This document shows, piece after piece, positions 55,731 through 64,000 of a stretch of 64,000 nt of DNA. Source of the DNA: Marivirga harenae (GTDB lineage: Bacteria > Bacteroidota > Bacteroidia > Cytophagales > Cyclobacteriaceae); NCBI RefSeq assembly GCF_030534335.1, contig NZ_CP130565.1, positions 3,555,501 to 3,619,500 of the forward strand, written 5' to 3'. Position 1 is the first letter of the stretch. The number at the start of each line of letters is the position of its first letter. The notes under the pieces are model-generated. The model was given only the letters and a program-made list of their open reading frames with translations. It had not been told where the DNA came from and ran no database searches. The position numbers and the translations under genes were made by a program.

Positions 55731-58190
55731 TCAATAAAATCTCACTTCACAGTCAGGATGGTCTTCTTGAAATTTATTGAGGCTGAACTGAAAGATGCTA
55801 GTGTTATAGCAAATGAAATTGTCTAAATCATTTAATAAAGAAAGTTTACCAATCCAACGAACTTGGGTACTGGAAATATCGAGATACTTTAAACCGGTTA
55901 AGCCTTCTAATCCTTTTAGATTTCTTACTTGGGTTCCCGCCAGACTCAAATACACAAGTCTCTGGACTTCTTCTAATGGTTGAAGATTAGATACGGCTGA
56001 AAAATCCAAAACTAACTTTTCTAAGAACATTAGCTGACTTAAAGGATCTAAATTTTCAATGGGACTTTCTTTAATGCTTAATTCCTTCACCTCTTTGATG
56101 GAAGTAATACTTTCCAAACTATTTAGCTCTACCCTATTTAAATGAACATTTTCCAATAAGATAAATTGAGCTAATGGAAATAAATCTTGAATACCTTCAT
56201 CTTCAATAACTATACTATTTAAAGCAGTCAGGTCATGAATCTCTTTGATAGAAGGGCGATTACTAAGTGGAAATTGCAATCTAAAAATGGCTTTCCAAGT
56301 GTTATCTAACGCATCCCACCAAGCCTGTAAAGCTTTTCCATCATAAATAATGCTAGTTTTCGAGCTTTTGTTATCGAGGAATTTACCAACCACCTCTTTC
56401 TTGATTCCATTCCCATCTACATTCAAGTCCTTCAGATTATTCAGTTTTGTTAATTGCAAAAACTGCTCTTCTGAGAGCTGATTCTGAGCAAGATTCAAGC
56501 TATTCAGCTTCTTTAAGCGAACAATTGATTTTACGGATTTTAAACCGCTGTTTTCTACCTCTAAAACATTCAGTGATGTTAATCCTTCAATTGGCGTTAA
56601 ATTACTAAGTTGATTGTTCGAAATTGATAAATATCGCAAACGGGAGAACTTTTTGATAGGATTTAAATCACTAAGTCCTCTATTATTAAGATTTAAACTG
56701 TCTTTCAACAATAATTTTGTTAAATGCTCTTTTTGCGGATTTTCCAAAGTAATACCCTCTAAATAGACTTCTAGAGCTGCTTTCCAATCGCTATTTAGGT
56801 TTTTCCACCACTCAGATAATTCTTCAGAGTTTACCACTAAAAGTTTGCTCGGGTTTGAATCAATAAATTCATTAATTTCTTTTTCTGAAACAAAAGTGTT
56901 ATCAGCATAAATTTTTTCTAAAGAGCTGAGCTTATTTAGTACTTTTAAATTCTCCACTTGGGTGTTATTCACATTAAGAGACGTGAGTTCTTGATAGTTT
57001 TCCAACGGACTCAGATCTGAGATGAACGCAAAAGATATATCTAAATCTCGCAGGGTTTTAGGGCTCATTTTTGCAGTCAATTGAGACAAGTTACTCTTGG
57101 ACAAATTAAGTTCCTCGAGTTTCACCATTTCATTAAAAACATCTGGCTGATTAAAAAAGGTCTGGCTTAAATCTAATTTAACAAGGTTTTTAAATTTTCC
57201 TAGTACTTCAAAATCTCTTATATCAGCACCATTCAAATACAATTCGGTAAGTGCGTTCAAATTTTCAAGAGCTGCTATTTTTTGTACTGGCGTAAAAGAA
57301 ACATCAAGTATCCTTAACTTCTCAGCATAGCGCAAAAAACTTAAATCTTCAATTGTAGTGTAAGAAATATCTAAATGTCTAAGTTCGGTTAAACTGCTCA
57401 ATGGGGATATATTTTCAATTTTTGTATGGCTAAGATCTACATACTCTAAATCGACTAGAAAACTTAAAGGCTCAAGGCTAACTATAAAATCATTATCGGC
57501 CAAATCAATTGAATCTAGAGAAGCTATTGAATTGAGCTTATCTATTTCGACACTATCCCCTTCTATCTCAAACTTGTTTCTAAATATATTCTTCCAACCT
57601 AAAGAAAGATTATTCCACCATTCCTTTATGGCTTCATCCCTACTTACTTTTGTTGTATAAATGCTGGCAATCTGCAGTTCATCTGATTCTTTATCCAAAT
57701 TTATTTCTACAAATCGAGTTTTAGTATTTAGTATTGATTCTCCCTCAATTCCTGTTGCTTTTAATGTTCTATTGAGCTCAATTTTGAAAGATAGACCTCC
57801 ATTATCTCTTAGAAAAGCTGCTGTTGTTTTAATATCAAAATCGAAGTTGGCATCTTCAAAAAAGAAATCAATATCCTTTAGATAAGCCGTAACATCTTTA
57901 TTGATCAATACTTTACGATTCTCGGATAAATCATCCTCAATTTGTACTTTACTATCTCTGAAAATCTTTAAATAACTCTCTCTGATAATAACATCTTTAT
58001 CACGATGACTTGCATCCTTACTACCCAATGTGTTTAGTAAATATTCCAAAAACCGTACTTGATCTTCTGCTTTAGATTGATAGGATTCAATTTCTTGCTT
58101 TTCAAATCCCTTAATCTCCTGAGCGGAAAGTTTATAAATTTGAAGAAAAATCAAACCTACTAGTAAAAAAAAGACACTATTTAGCCTCAT
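55731..58190 (-). CDS. Large secreted leucine-rich-repeat protein with three WW-WK modules
   Basis: 819 aa. A signal peptide (to about 24) precedes an alpha/beta domain (about 33-185). Three LRR blocks follow, each opened by a related box: EWWNNLSLGWK (190-200), EWWKNLNSDWK (460-470) and AWWDALDNTWK (623-633). Each block also ends in a similar cap of the type F-x-D/E-x-(N/H)P/K-S (441-449, 604-611, 807-813). Repeats of the form L-x-x-L-x-L-S/N-x-T fit a curved LRR ribbon for protein binding. The N-terminal domain appears related to the 194-aa protein encoded two genes upstream. It is the last gene of the cluster and overlaps the 276-aa gene by 14 nt. Role unknown. Confidence 0.85.
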   Translation of the reverse strand: MRLNSVFFLLVGLIFLQIYKLSAQEIKGFEKQEIESYQSKAEDQVRFLEYLLNTLGSKDASHRDKDVIIRESYLKIFRDSKVQIEDDLSENRKVLINKDVTAYLKDIDFFFEDANFDFDIKTTAAFLRDNGGLSFKIELNRTLKATGIEGESILNTKTRFVEINLDKESDELQIASIYTTKVSRDEAIKEWWNNLSLGWKNIFRNKFEIEGDSVEIDKLNSIASLDSIDLADNDFIVSLEPLSFLVDLEYVDLSHTKIENISPLSSLTELRHLDISYTTIEDLSFLRYAEKLRILDVSFTPVQKIAALENLNALTELYLNGADIRDFEVLGKFKNLVKLDLSQTFFNQPDVFNEMVKLEELNLSKSNLSQLTAKMSPKTLRDLDISFAFISDLSPLENYQELTSLNVNNTQVENLKVLNKLSSLEKIYADNTFVSEKEINEFIDSNPSKLLVVNSEELSEWWKNLNSDWKAALEVYLEGITLENPQKEHLTKLLLKDSLNLNNRGLSDLNPIKKFSRLRYLSISNNQLSNLTPIEGLTSLNVLEVENSGLKSVKSIVRLKKLNSLNLAQNQLSEEQFLQLTKLNNLKDLNVDGNGIKKEVVGKFLDNKSSKTSIIYDGKALQAWWDALDNTWKAIFRLQFPLSNRPSIKEIHDLTALNSIVIEDEGIQDLFPLAQFILLENVHLNRVELNSLESITSIKEVKELSIKESPIENLDPLSQLMFLEKLVLDFSAVSNLQPLEEVQRLVYLSLAGTQVRNLKGLEGLTGLKYLDISSTQVRWIGKLSLLNDLDNFICYNTSIFQFSLNKFQEDHPDCEVRFY

Positions 58191-59007
58191 ATATAAATGC
58201 TTTCAGTTTTGTAACATCTTCCTTTTGGACTGGTGTCAAGTCCGAAATTAACCATCCGCTATTATAGCCTTTACGATTATAATCTGCGATTTGAAAATAC
58301 CAGCCTTCACATTGAAAAAAATGAAATCTACTTGTGGTAACTGTTTTGAATTGAATGCTTTTGGAAGCCATTTCATATAAAAAAATAGACAATGGATCCA
58401 CTTTGAATTCATCTGAAGTGAAATCCACAGCATTTTTTTGTTTTAAAGATTTATGCAAGTTCATAAAATCTAATTCATGACTCATGGGGTGTAAAAACGC
58501 TTTTTCTTCGCTTTTGCTCTTATTAAAAAATTGCTGATAGTGAGCTGAAGACACTTGTTCCAAAACCCATTCGTAACCTTCCCTTTCTTCTTGAATTTTA
58601 AAGAAAAGCAAAATATTCTCCTCTTTTCCGTTTCTGGTAAACACTGCATTCACTTCAGCAAACCATCCATCCTGTCGAAAATTCAAAAATTGAGGATTTG
58701 TCTTGTCCGTCACATCGCTTATGAATTTCCTTTTCTGTTCATTTGAGAGATTTCGATTTTGGCGATCAAAAAGCAAACTGATATAGTCCTCTCGTAAAGT
58801 GGAGGATCGAAATGATTTATCAGATTCATAAAACCGTTTTCCCTTCTGATCTTCTTCCCCATTAAATCGTCTGAAAAACTGATTCACCTGCTTGGTGGAA
58901 GCATACAATTCACTCTCATCGCGAGAACTTCCATCTTCCTGCACAATTTGCGCAGGAAGGTAGAGAGTTACACATAAAAATATGTTAAGAAAAAGGATTC
59001 GTATCAT
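58177..59007 (-). CDS. Secreted protein of unknown function in the LRR cluster
   Basis: 276 aa. A signal peptide ends near residue 20 (LPAQ). The mature part has two similar halves judged by layout: an acidic helical start and a beta-strand run (WFAEVNAVFTRNGKEENILLFFKI), then a second strand set (SKSIQFKTVTTSRFHFF, GWYFQIADYN). This resembles the NTF2-like cystatin fold but I cannot assign a family. It overlaps both neighbours (4 nt upstream with the 194-aa gene, 14 nt downstream with the LRR gene), so the three are translationally linked. Confidence 0.75.
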   Translation of the reverse strand: MIRILFLNIFLCVTLYLPAQIVQEDGSSRDESELYASTKQVNQFFRRFNGEEDQKGKRFYESDKSFRSSTLREDYISLLFDRQNRNLSNEQKRKFISDVTDKTNPQFLNFRQDGWFAEVNAVFTRNGKEENILLFFKIQEEREGYEWVLEQVSSAHYQQFFNKSKSEEKAFLHPMSHELDFMNLHKSLKQKNAVDFTSDEFKVDPLSIFLYEMASKSIQFKTVTTSRFHFFQCEGWYFQIADYNRKGYNSGWLISDLTPVQKEDVTKLKAFIYEAK

Positions 59008-59588
59008 GAAGAAGTTTCTGTCACTCGAATATCACCCAGCATCACATCCCAAAACTCTATGGTTCTACCAGAAATTTGAGTCTTCTTTTTCTCTACGTAA
59101 ATGGTAATGTCTTTTTTAGTGGTGTCTTTGTAATTCAATCCGTCATCAGAAGTACCTTCGAAACGCTGATAGACTGTTACAACTCCCACATATTTACCAT
59201 CTGGTTGTTTTTCCAAGTCACTAATATAATGAATATCATACCAGCTAATTTTAACCTTATCGTAGTTCAAAGCCATCAACCGCTCAAAGTACTTCCTTAC
59301 TTTGTAATACTCTACTTCCTCGGTAGTCAGTGAAGAAACACCCATTTCGCTTTCAGGAGCAAATAGTTCTTCTGCTCTGTCCATTACCCTATTAGCTTCA
59401 GAATAGGCCGTTTTTTTATCACCGATGATGCTTATATATTTACTTAAATCTCTAACTTTCTCTAAAGCTAAAGAATCAATGGCTTGTTTTCTTTGAGGAG
59501 ATACATCATCAGTTTGTGCAGTAGCACCAAAAGAAAAACTTACTACAAGCGCTGTAATTGCTATATATTTTAATTTTAATCTTTTCAT
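59004..59588 (-). CDS. Secreted 194-aa protein, apparent relative of the LRR protein's N-terminal domain
   Basis: 194 aa. Signal peptide to about 24 (TAQ). The mature chain has a helical half (about 30-105) and a beta half with GVVTVYQRFEGTSDDGL, DTTKKDITIYVEK and FWDVMLGDIRV. By eye, the same pattern (Y-x-LL-helix, R-x-x-x-GT-x-x-x-G, then D/N-T-x-K-x-I/V-E-I) occurs at about 43-180 of the LRR protein. A degenerate NTF2-like fold is possible. It heads the tight three-gene part of the cluster. Confidence 0.75.
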   Translation of the reverse strand: MKRLKLKYIAITALVVSFSFGATAQTDDVSPQRKQAIDSLALEKVRDLSKYISIIGDKKTAYSEANRVMDRAEELFAPESEMGVSSLTTEEVEYYKVRKYFERLMALNYDKVKISWYDIHYISDLEKQPDGKYVGVVTVYQRFEGTSDDGLNYKDTTKKDITIYVEKKKTQISGRTIEFWDVMLGDIRVTETSS

Positions 59589-59713
59589 TATTTTAATTTT
59601 AGGTAGTTTGAAATATAATCTAATAATCTATACAATGAGGACTTAAAGTAAAGTACTGTCAATTAAATAGTTATAAGATTTACAAATGCAATTGTCAAAT
59701 AATCACTTATCAA

Positions 59714-60220
59714 TTATTTACGAATCAATTCAAGTTCCATGATTCTACCTTTATCGTTAGTTTTCACCTTGTAGATTTCATTCAGGTTCTTACCCTGATC
59801 TTTTAAATAGTTCATGTAATCCAAAATATTTGTTGGCTGGTCGTAATCCTTCAAACCATCAGCGGATTCATTAATTATAATGAGCACAGGCACATCAGGA
59901 GATGCGAACATAGATTTTGCTTCATTAATATTCCTATTGGCTTGGGCCGTATTATCTGAAGAATTGGCAATCGCATTGAAGTATTCACTTAATTTCCTAG
60001 ATAATTCCTCCTCAGAAATCTTCTTATCTTTGGCATTTTCTGAAGTGCCCGCTTCCCCTAAATTCACTGAGACATTGTCAGGCTTTTCCTGTTGCTCTTC
60101 GGTAGTGGCCGTATCTTTAGATGCGTCCGCTACTTTCTTACTACTCTTACAAGCAAATAAGCCTGCACTCAAAATCAAACATAAGGCACTGAGCCTAAAA
60201 ATAGATTTCAATTTATTCAT
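59714..60220 (-). CDS. Lipoprotein of the LRR cluster
   Basis: 168 aa from the ATG at 60220; an ATG three codons earlier is possible. The lipobox is GLFACKSS. A low-complexity Thr/Glu/Lys linker (about 25-65) is followed by a helical domain (EEELSRKLSEYFNAIANS) and strands (VPVLIIINES, GRIMELELIRK). I recall similar lipoproteins from other Bacteroidota but cannot name the family. It lies 125 nt upstream of the 194-aa gene on the same strand and probably belongs to the same cluster, with the promoter in the 60.2-60.6 kb intergenic region. Confidence 0.7.
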   Translation of the reverse strand: MNKLKSIFRLSALCLILSAGLFACKSSKKVADASKDTATTEEQQEKPDNVSVNLGEAGTSENAKDKKISEEELSRKLSEYFNAIANSSDNTAQANRNINEAKSMFASPDVPVLIIINESADGLKDYDQPTNILDYMNYLKDQGKNLNEIYKVKTNDKGRIMELELIRK

Positions 60221-60279
60221 TTCATACAATTGTTTAGTACAGCCCTAGTAACGTATAATTAGCAAAAAGTTATATTAAT

Positions 60280-60304
60280 CGATAAAAATAATTGCTTTAT
60301 CGAC
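60280..60304. repeat. 8-bp inverted repeat, candidate operator
   Basis: TCGATAAA and TTTATCGA are perfect complements around a 9-nt spacer. The site is 60 bp upstream of the lipoprotein start of the LRR cluster. Confidence 0.4.
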
Positions 60305-60317
60305 AAGATCAGATGAT

Positions 60318-60361
60318 TGGTAAAATTATATGTTACCAGCCAAAAACATATACTTACCAAA
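60318..60361. repeat. Imperfect hairpin between the LRR cluster and floA-like gene
   Basis: TTGGTAAAATTATATGT and ACATATACTTACCAA pair over 15 bp with a 2-nt bulge around a 12-nt loop. A run of A follows on the plus strand, so it is not a plain terminator. Confidence 0.35.
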
Positions 60362-60579
60362 AAAACAATTGCATGACCCTATGTGAATTTTTTTTGGTTA
60401 TAATCGAGTACAAAAAATACTTCACTTTTTACATAGCAATCTTCAAGCAGATAGAATTACTTAACTAATCAATGTTTCAATAGCGGAAAAGAAAACTCCT
60501 TAGTAAAAATAAAATAATTCAAGAAAAAATATCACAGCAATTTACTACCTTTCACCGCACTTAATAACGCTGATATCCC

Positions 60580-61467
60580 ATGGCATTAAATTCTATTATC
60601 CTACTAGTTGCCATTTTGGTCGGCATATGGTTATTCTTATTCATATTTCCTGTTAATATCTGGATTACTGCCATTTTCTCAGGGGTTAAGATCAATTTAC
60701 TGGAATTGGTATTCATGAGATTTAGGAAGGTACCACCAGTCCTTATTGCTAATTCGATGATAAACGCGACAAAAGCAGGAATTTTGGATGTTACCACTGA
60801 AGAAATGGAAACCCACTATCTCGCCAATGGAAATCTACCCAATGTGATTAAAGCTTTGATCGTAGCAGACAAAGCAAATTTAAGACTGACTTTCAAACAG
60901 GCAACAGCAATAGATTTGGCAGGCAGAGATGTTTTACAAGCAGTTCAGGTATCAGTGACTCCCTATGTAATCATTGTACCTGCCATTACTGGGGTATCGC
61001 TAGATGGAATCCAATTGGTAGCTGTGGCAAGGGTAACCGTTAGGACTAATCTGGAGAGACTTGTTGGTGGTGCAGGAGAAGAAACCATAAAAGCAAGAGT
61101 TGGACAAGGTGTTATTTCATGCATTGGAACTGCGAAAACTTACTATGAAGTATTAGAAAACCCTGAAAACATTTCCAAAAAAGTATTGGCCGATGGATTA
61201 GACTCGGGTACAGCATTTGAAATCTTATCTATTGATATAGCCGATATCGACATCGGAAAAAATATTGGAGCTTTCTTGCAGATCGACCAAGCAGCTGCTG
61301 ATCTCAATATCGCTAAAGCTAAAGCCGAAAAACGAAGGGCGATGGCAGTCGCGCTGGAGCAGGAAATGCTGGCTCGTGTCCAAAAAGCAAAAGCTTCAGT
61401 AATCAAAGCTGAGGCTGAAATACCTGTTGCTTTATCTGGAGCTTTTAGGACAGGTCGTTTTTATTGA
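60580..61467 (+). CDS. floA: Flotillin-like SPFH protein, C-terminus shortened
   Basis: 295 aa. One N-terminal membrane segment (about 4-30), then [11 protein letters not shown], the SPFH region with [41 protein letters not shown], and [18 protein letters not shown], all close to bacterial FloA. The coiled end ([32 protein letters not shown]) is present, but the chain stops at GRFY, about 30 residues short of usual FloA, whose tail has a conserved MDYY and QADTDMR stretch. FloA organises membrane microdomains. The truncation may be a recent frameshift or nonsense change, or a natural variant. Confidence 0.9.
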   Translation: MALNSIILLVAILVGIWLFLFIFPVNIWITAIFSGVKINLLELVFMRFRKVPPVLIANSMINATKAGILDVTTEEMETHYLANGNLPNVIKALIVADKANLRLTFKQATAIDLAGRDVLQAVQVSVTPYVIIVPAITGVSLDGIQLVAVARVTVRTNLERLVGGAGEETIKARVGQGVISCIGTAKTYYEVLENPENISKKVLADGLDSGTAFEILSIDIADIDIGKNIGAFLQIDQAAADLNIAKAKAEKRRAMAVALEQEMLARVQKAKASVIKAEAEIPVALSGAFRTGRFY

Positions 61468-61607
61468 AAAGAAAGTTTTGAATTTGTCAATTTGGTATCA
61501 AGAAAGACCTTATGGATCAAAAAGTGAACTTATCGATTGACCATTTGAATAATTCCGTCAATATGTTTTAAGATATTTTTTTACCTTTCAGAAAATAAAA
61601 AAATACT

Positions 61608-64000
61608 ATGAAGCATTATTTCTATATTTTCATTTTACTTTTTGCGGTTTCATGTAACGCCTTGAAAAACAATCAAACTACTGAGCCTGAATTATCTAAA
61701 TACGATAAATTAATAAAGGGGAAAGAGAAATTCAGTGGATTTATAAATTACTACTGGGATCCAGAAAAGGGTAAAATATACCTTGAGATTGATAAATTAA
61801 ATGAAGAACTCATATATGTAACCTACTTGTCTGCGGGTTTAGGATCCAATGATATTGGCTTAGACAGAGGACAAATTGGTAATTCCAAAATCATTAAATT
61901 TGAGAAGATCGGAAATAAAATCATGGTTTTTGAACCAAATTATAAATTCCGAGCCAACACTGATAATGCAGCAGAGAAAAAAGCCGTTAAAGATGCATTT
62001 TCCCATTCCATCATTCACGGATTTGAAATTGAAGCCTCTAATGATTGGTCACATTTAGTCGATGCCACTGATTTTTTTATCCGAGATGCACATGGTGTAA
62101 GTAAAAGATTAAAGCAATCAAATGAGGGGGCTTTTAGTTTAGATAAGAGTCGTTCAGTATTCAATATAGAGGGTTCAGGTAATTTTCCTGAAAATACGGA
62201 ACTTGATTTTTGGATTTCATTTAATGGGGAAGCAAAAGGCAGGGAAATTTATTCTGTAACTCCTGATGCTGATAATATTACCGTTCGACAGCACCACTCA
62301 TTTGTGCAATTGCCTGATGATGGATACCAGCCAAGAAAATTTGACCCAAGAGCAGGATATTTCGGCACAACCTATAAGGATTATGCCGTTCCGATCAACG
62401 AAGACATCAATCAAAGACTGATCAACCGACATAGATTACAAAAGAAAGAGCCAGCAGCAGCAAAAAGCGAGGCTGTTGAACCAATCATCTATTATTTGGA
62501 TCCTGGGACACCAGAACCAGTTCGTTCAGCATTGTTGGATGGAGCCAGATGGTGGAATCAAGCATTTGAAGCTGCGGGCTACAAAAATGCTTTCCAAGTT
62601 GAAATGCTACCAGAAGGTGTAGATCCTTTGGATATCCGATATAATGTAATTCAATGGGTACACCGGTCATCACGCGGTTGGAGCTATGGCGCTAGTGTGA
62701 CTGACCCTAGAACCGGAGAAATTATCAAAGGACATGTAAGCTTAGGTTCATTAAGAGTTAGACAGGACTTCCTAATTGCAGAGGGATTATTAGCGCCTTA
62801 CGATAAAACCGGTAAAAACGATGCCATGGAAGCAATGGCATTGGCTAGAATCAGGCAATTATCAGCTCATGAAATTGGTCATACTATCGGTTTAGCTCAC
62901 TCTTATTCTTCAAGCACTGAAAATGATGCTTCTGTGATGGATTATCCTCACCCAAATGTAGAATTAGACGAAAAAGGAAATATCACCCTTGATAATGCCT
63001 ATGCTGAAAATATTGGTCTGTGGGATAAATACGCCATTCGTTATGGTTATGAAGAAATACCTTCTGGTAAAAATGAAGAGCAATACTTGAAAAGTATTAT
63101 AAACGAAGCCAATGAGAAGGGATTAACTTTTATTTCCGATAGAGATGCAAGGGCAACTGGTGGTGCTCATCCATATGCTCATTTATGGGACAATGGCAAA
63201 GATCCAGTAGTTCAACTAAACCATTTGCTCAATGTAAGGCAAAAAGCACTTTCCAAATTTGGCGAAAATGTTATTCAATACGACAAACCGTTGGCACAAA
63301 TTCAAGAAGCTTTAATTCCGATCTATTTTCTTCATCGCTATCAAGCAGAAGCAACTTCAAAGCTGATTGGAGGATTAGATTACTCTTATAAAATGAGGGA
63401 TGATAATTTAAAGGAAATGAGAATTGTTCCAGCTGAATGGCAATTAGAAGCAGCTAATAGTTTAGCCAACTCTGTTACCGCTGAAAACTTAGCGTTACCA
63501 GAACAATTATTAAATACATTATATCCTAGACCTTTAGGTTATTATGATGGTAGAGAACTTTTAAATGGAAGAACAGGATTGACTTTTGATGCAATTGGTG
63601 CTGCAGAACAAGCTTCATCAATGGTTTTTGACCTTCTTATGCATCCTCAAAGATTAAGTAGATTAGTGGAATATCATGCAAGGGATAAAAAATATCCTGG
63701 GATTCAGGAAACTATGGATATCTTTCAGGCTACTTTATTTAGTTCAAAAGTGAATAATGACTATCAGGAAGCAATACAATTGACAACTCAATCTGTTTTT
63801 GTGAATAAATTGATGAGCAGTGTTCAAAAAGGAAGTCTTTCTCCTTTGGCCAGGGCGGAGCTGCTTGTGGTTTTACGTGATATTTCATCTAAATTGTCTA
63901 AACCTAATTACCGAGACAGCAAATTAAAGAAAGCTCAAAATCAAATGCTTGCAACTCAAATTAAACTATTTATGGAATCACCTGAGGAGTATGATATCGC
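61608..64000 (+). CDS. Zinc-dependent metalloprotease lipoprotein, C-terminus cut by the window edge
   Basis: The frame is open from 61608 to the right edge (797 codons). The signal peptide ends in FAVSC (Cys16), so it is a lipoprotein. The zinc site is HEIGHTIGLAH (His421, Glu422, His425, His431) and the Met-turn is SVMDYP (Met444), which marks a metzincin. The long N-terminal region (about 30-330) with NYYWDPEKGKIYLEI and LDPGTPEPVRSALLDGARWWNQAFE matches the DUF5117/DUF4953 group of large Bacteroidota proteases. The substrate is unknown. It lies 140 nt behind the floA-like gene. Confidence 0.9.
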   Translation, partial: MKHYFYIFILLFAVSCNALKNNQTTEPELSKYDKLIKGKEKFSGFINYYWDPEKGKIYLEIDKLNEELIYVTYLSAGLGSNDIGLDRGQIGNSKIIKFEKIGNKIMVFEPNYKFRANTDNAAEKKAVKDAFSHSIIHGFEIEASNDWSHLVDATDFFIRDAHGVSKRLKQSNEGAFSLDKSRSVFNIEGSGNFPENTELDFWISFNGEAKGREIYSVTPDADNITVRQHHSFVQLPDDGYQPRKFDPRAGYFGTTYKDYAVPINEDINQRLINRHRLQKKEPAAAKSEAVEPIIYYLDPGTPEPVRSALLDGARWWNQAFEAAGYKNAFQVEMLPEGVDPLDIRYNVIQWVHRSSRGWSYGASVTDPRTGEIIKGHVSLGSLRVRQDFLIAEGLLAPYDKTGKNDAMEAMALARIRQLSAHEIGHTIGLAHSYSSSTENDASVMDYPHPNVELDEKGNITLDNAYAENIGLWDKYAIRYGYEEIPSGKNEEQYLKSIINEANEKGLTFISDRDARATGGAHPYAHLWDNGKDPVVQLNHLLNVRQKALSKFGENVIQYDKPLAQIQEALIPIYFLHRYQAEATSKLIGGLDYSYKMRDDNLKEMRIVPAEWQLEAANSLANSVTAENLALPEQLLNTLYPRPLGYYDGRELLNGRTGLTFDAIGAAEQASSMVFDLLMHPQRLSRLVEYHARDKKYPGIQETMDIFQATLFSSKVNNDYQEAIQLTTQSVFVNKLMSSVQKGSLSPLARAELLVVLRDISSKLSKPNYRDSKLKKAQNQMLATQIKLFMESPEEYDI

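Larger units (their letters stand above)
60221..60579. other. Intergenic region with inverted repeats between divergent genes
   Basis: AT-rich, 359 bp, with no credible coding frame. It separates the minus-strand LRR cluster from the plus-strand floA-like gene, so it must hold both promoters. Two inverted repeats lie in it: TCGATAAA / TTTATCGA (8 bp, 9-nt loop, 60280-60304) and a longer imperfect hairpin at 60318-60361. Neither has the T run of a terminator, so regulatory roles are more likely. Confidence 0.4.

Noticed and set aside
55731-58190. LRR protein as a defence NLR
   Set aside because: It has a signal peptide and no NACHT/NB-ARC ATPase or effector domain, so it is an envelope or secreted protein.
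60318-60361. Hairpin as a Rho-independent terminator
   Set aside because: The stem has a bulge and is AT-rich, and neither strand has a T run directly after it.
61513-61572. Mini-ORF of 19 codons between floA and the protease gene
   Set aside because: It is too short, has no ribosome-binding or family evidence, and does not restore the missing FloA tail.

Overview
The window looks like a chromosomal segment from a low-GC member of the Bacteroidota, most likely a free-living (possibly marine) Cytophagales relative. The signs are carboxypeptidase-regulatory-domain TonB receptors, an ExbB-X-ExbD-ExbD operon, many secreted or lipobox proteins, PAS-rich histidine kinases, a Bacteroidota-type amylase promoter, and few clear Shine-Dalgarno sequences. 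Both window edges cut genes. I see no insertion sequence, prophage, rRNA or CRISPR array. The genus is an inference.

Layout. 1-5.2 kb (minus): a tight three-gene cluster of a three-pass membrane protein, an SH3-YdjC carbohydrate deacetylase and a patatin-like lipase (cut at the left edge), next to a membrane histidine kinase and a stand-alone LuxR-type HTH protein. 5.4-7.4 kb: ArfB ribosome rescue and a small DUF427/FMN-oxidase/unknown operon. 7.5-9.1 kb: a lipoprotein GH13 amylase with a candidate LacI-type operator, promoter and terminator. 9.1-15 kb (minus): parE-parC-trmH-sanA. 15.2-19.8 kb: membrane proteins, an alkylglycerol-monooxygenase-like enzyme, a lipoprotein, and a HAMP-GAF-PAS-PAS sensor without kinase. 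19.8-21.8 kb: vapBC with a palindromic operator and a transglutaminase-like lipoprotein immediately behind it. 22-30 kb: small envelope proteins, an ArsC/Spx-like protein, LpoB-like lipoprotein, TonB receptor, rpe, ROK kinase and a second TonB-type outer-membrane protein. 30.2-36.2 kb: an OmpR/HAMP-kinase pair divergent from a 1305-aa hybrid kinase. 36.2-36.8 kb: a decayed haloacid-dehalogenase-type HAD gene. 37-42 kb: thioredoxin-like protein and two secreted amidohydrolases. 42-47.3 kb: a second kinase-less GAF sensor, a UMF1-type MFS transporter and the Exb operon. 47.5 kb: tRNA-Ser(GGA). 47.8-52.6 kb: a five-gene overlapping operon (asparaginase, TatD, GT2, NodB deacetylase, SpoIIE-type phosphatase). 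52.8-55.7 kb: a Tat-exported glycosylasparaginase, then an aminotransferase-IV/sulfotransferase pair. 55.7-60.2 kb (minus): a cluster of four secreted proteins ending in a large leucine-rich-repeat protein. 60.6-64 kb: a FloA-like SPFH protein with a shortened tail and a zinc metalloprotease cut at the right edge.

The best candidates for undescribed biology are the membrane protein/SH3-YdjC/patatin operon, the secreted LRR cluster (three LRR modules each opened by a WW-x2-L-x3-WK box, with a domain apparently shared with a neighbour), the two sensors that end in the same coiled coil without any kinase, and the amidohydrolase tandem in which only one of three domains keeps its HxH metal motif. 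All functional statements rest on motif recognition by eye; no database search was possible.
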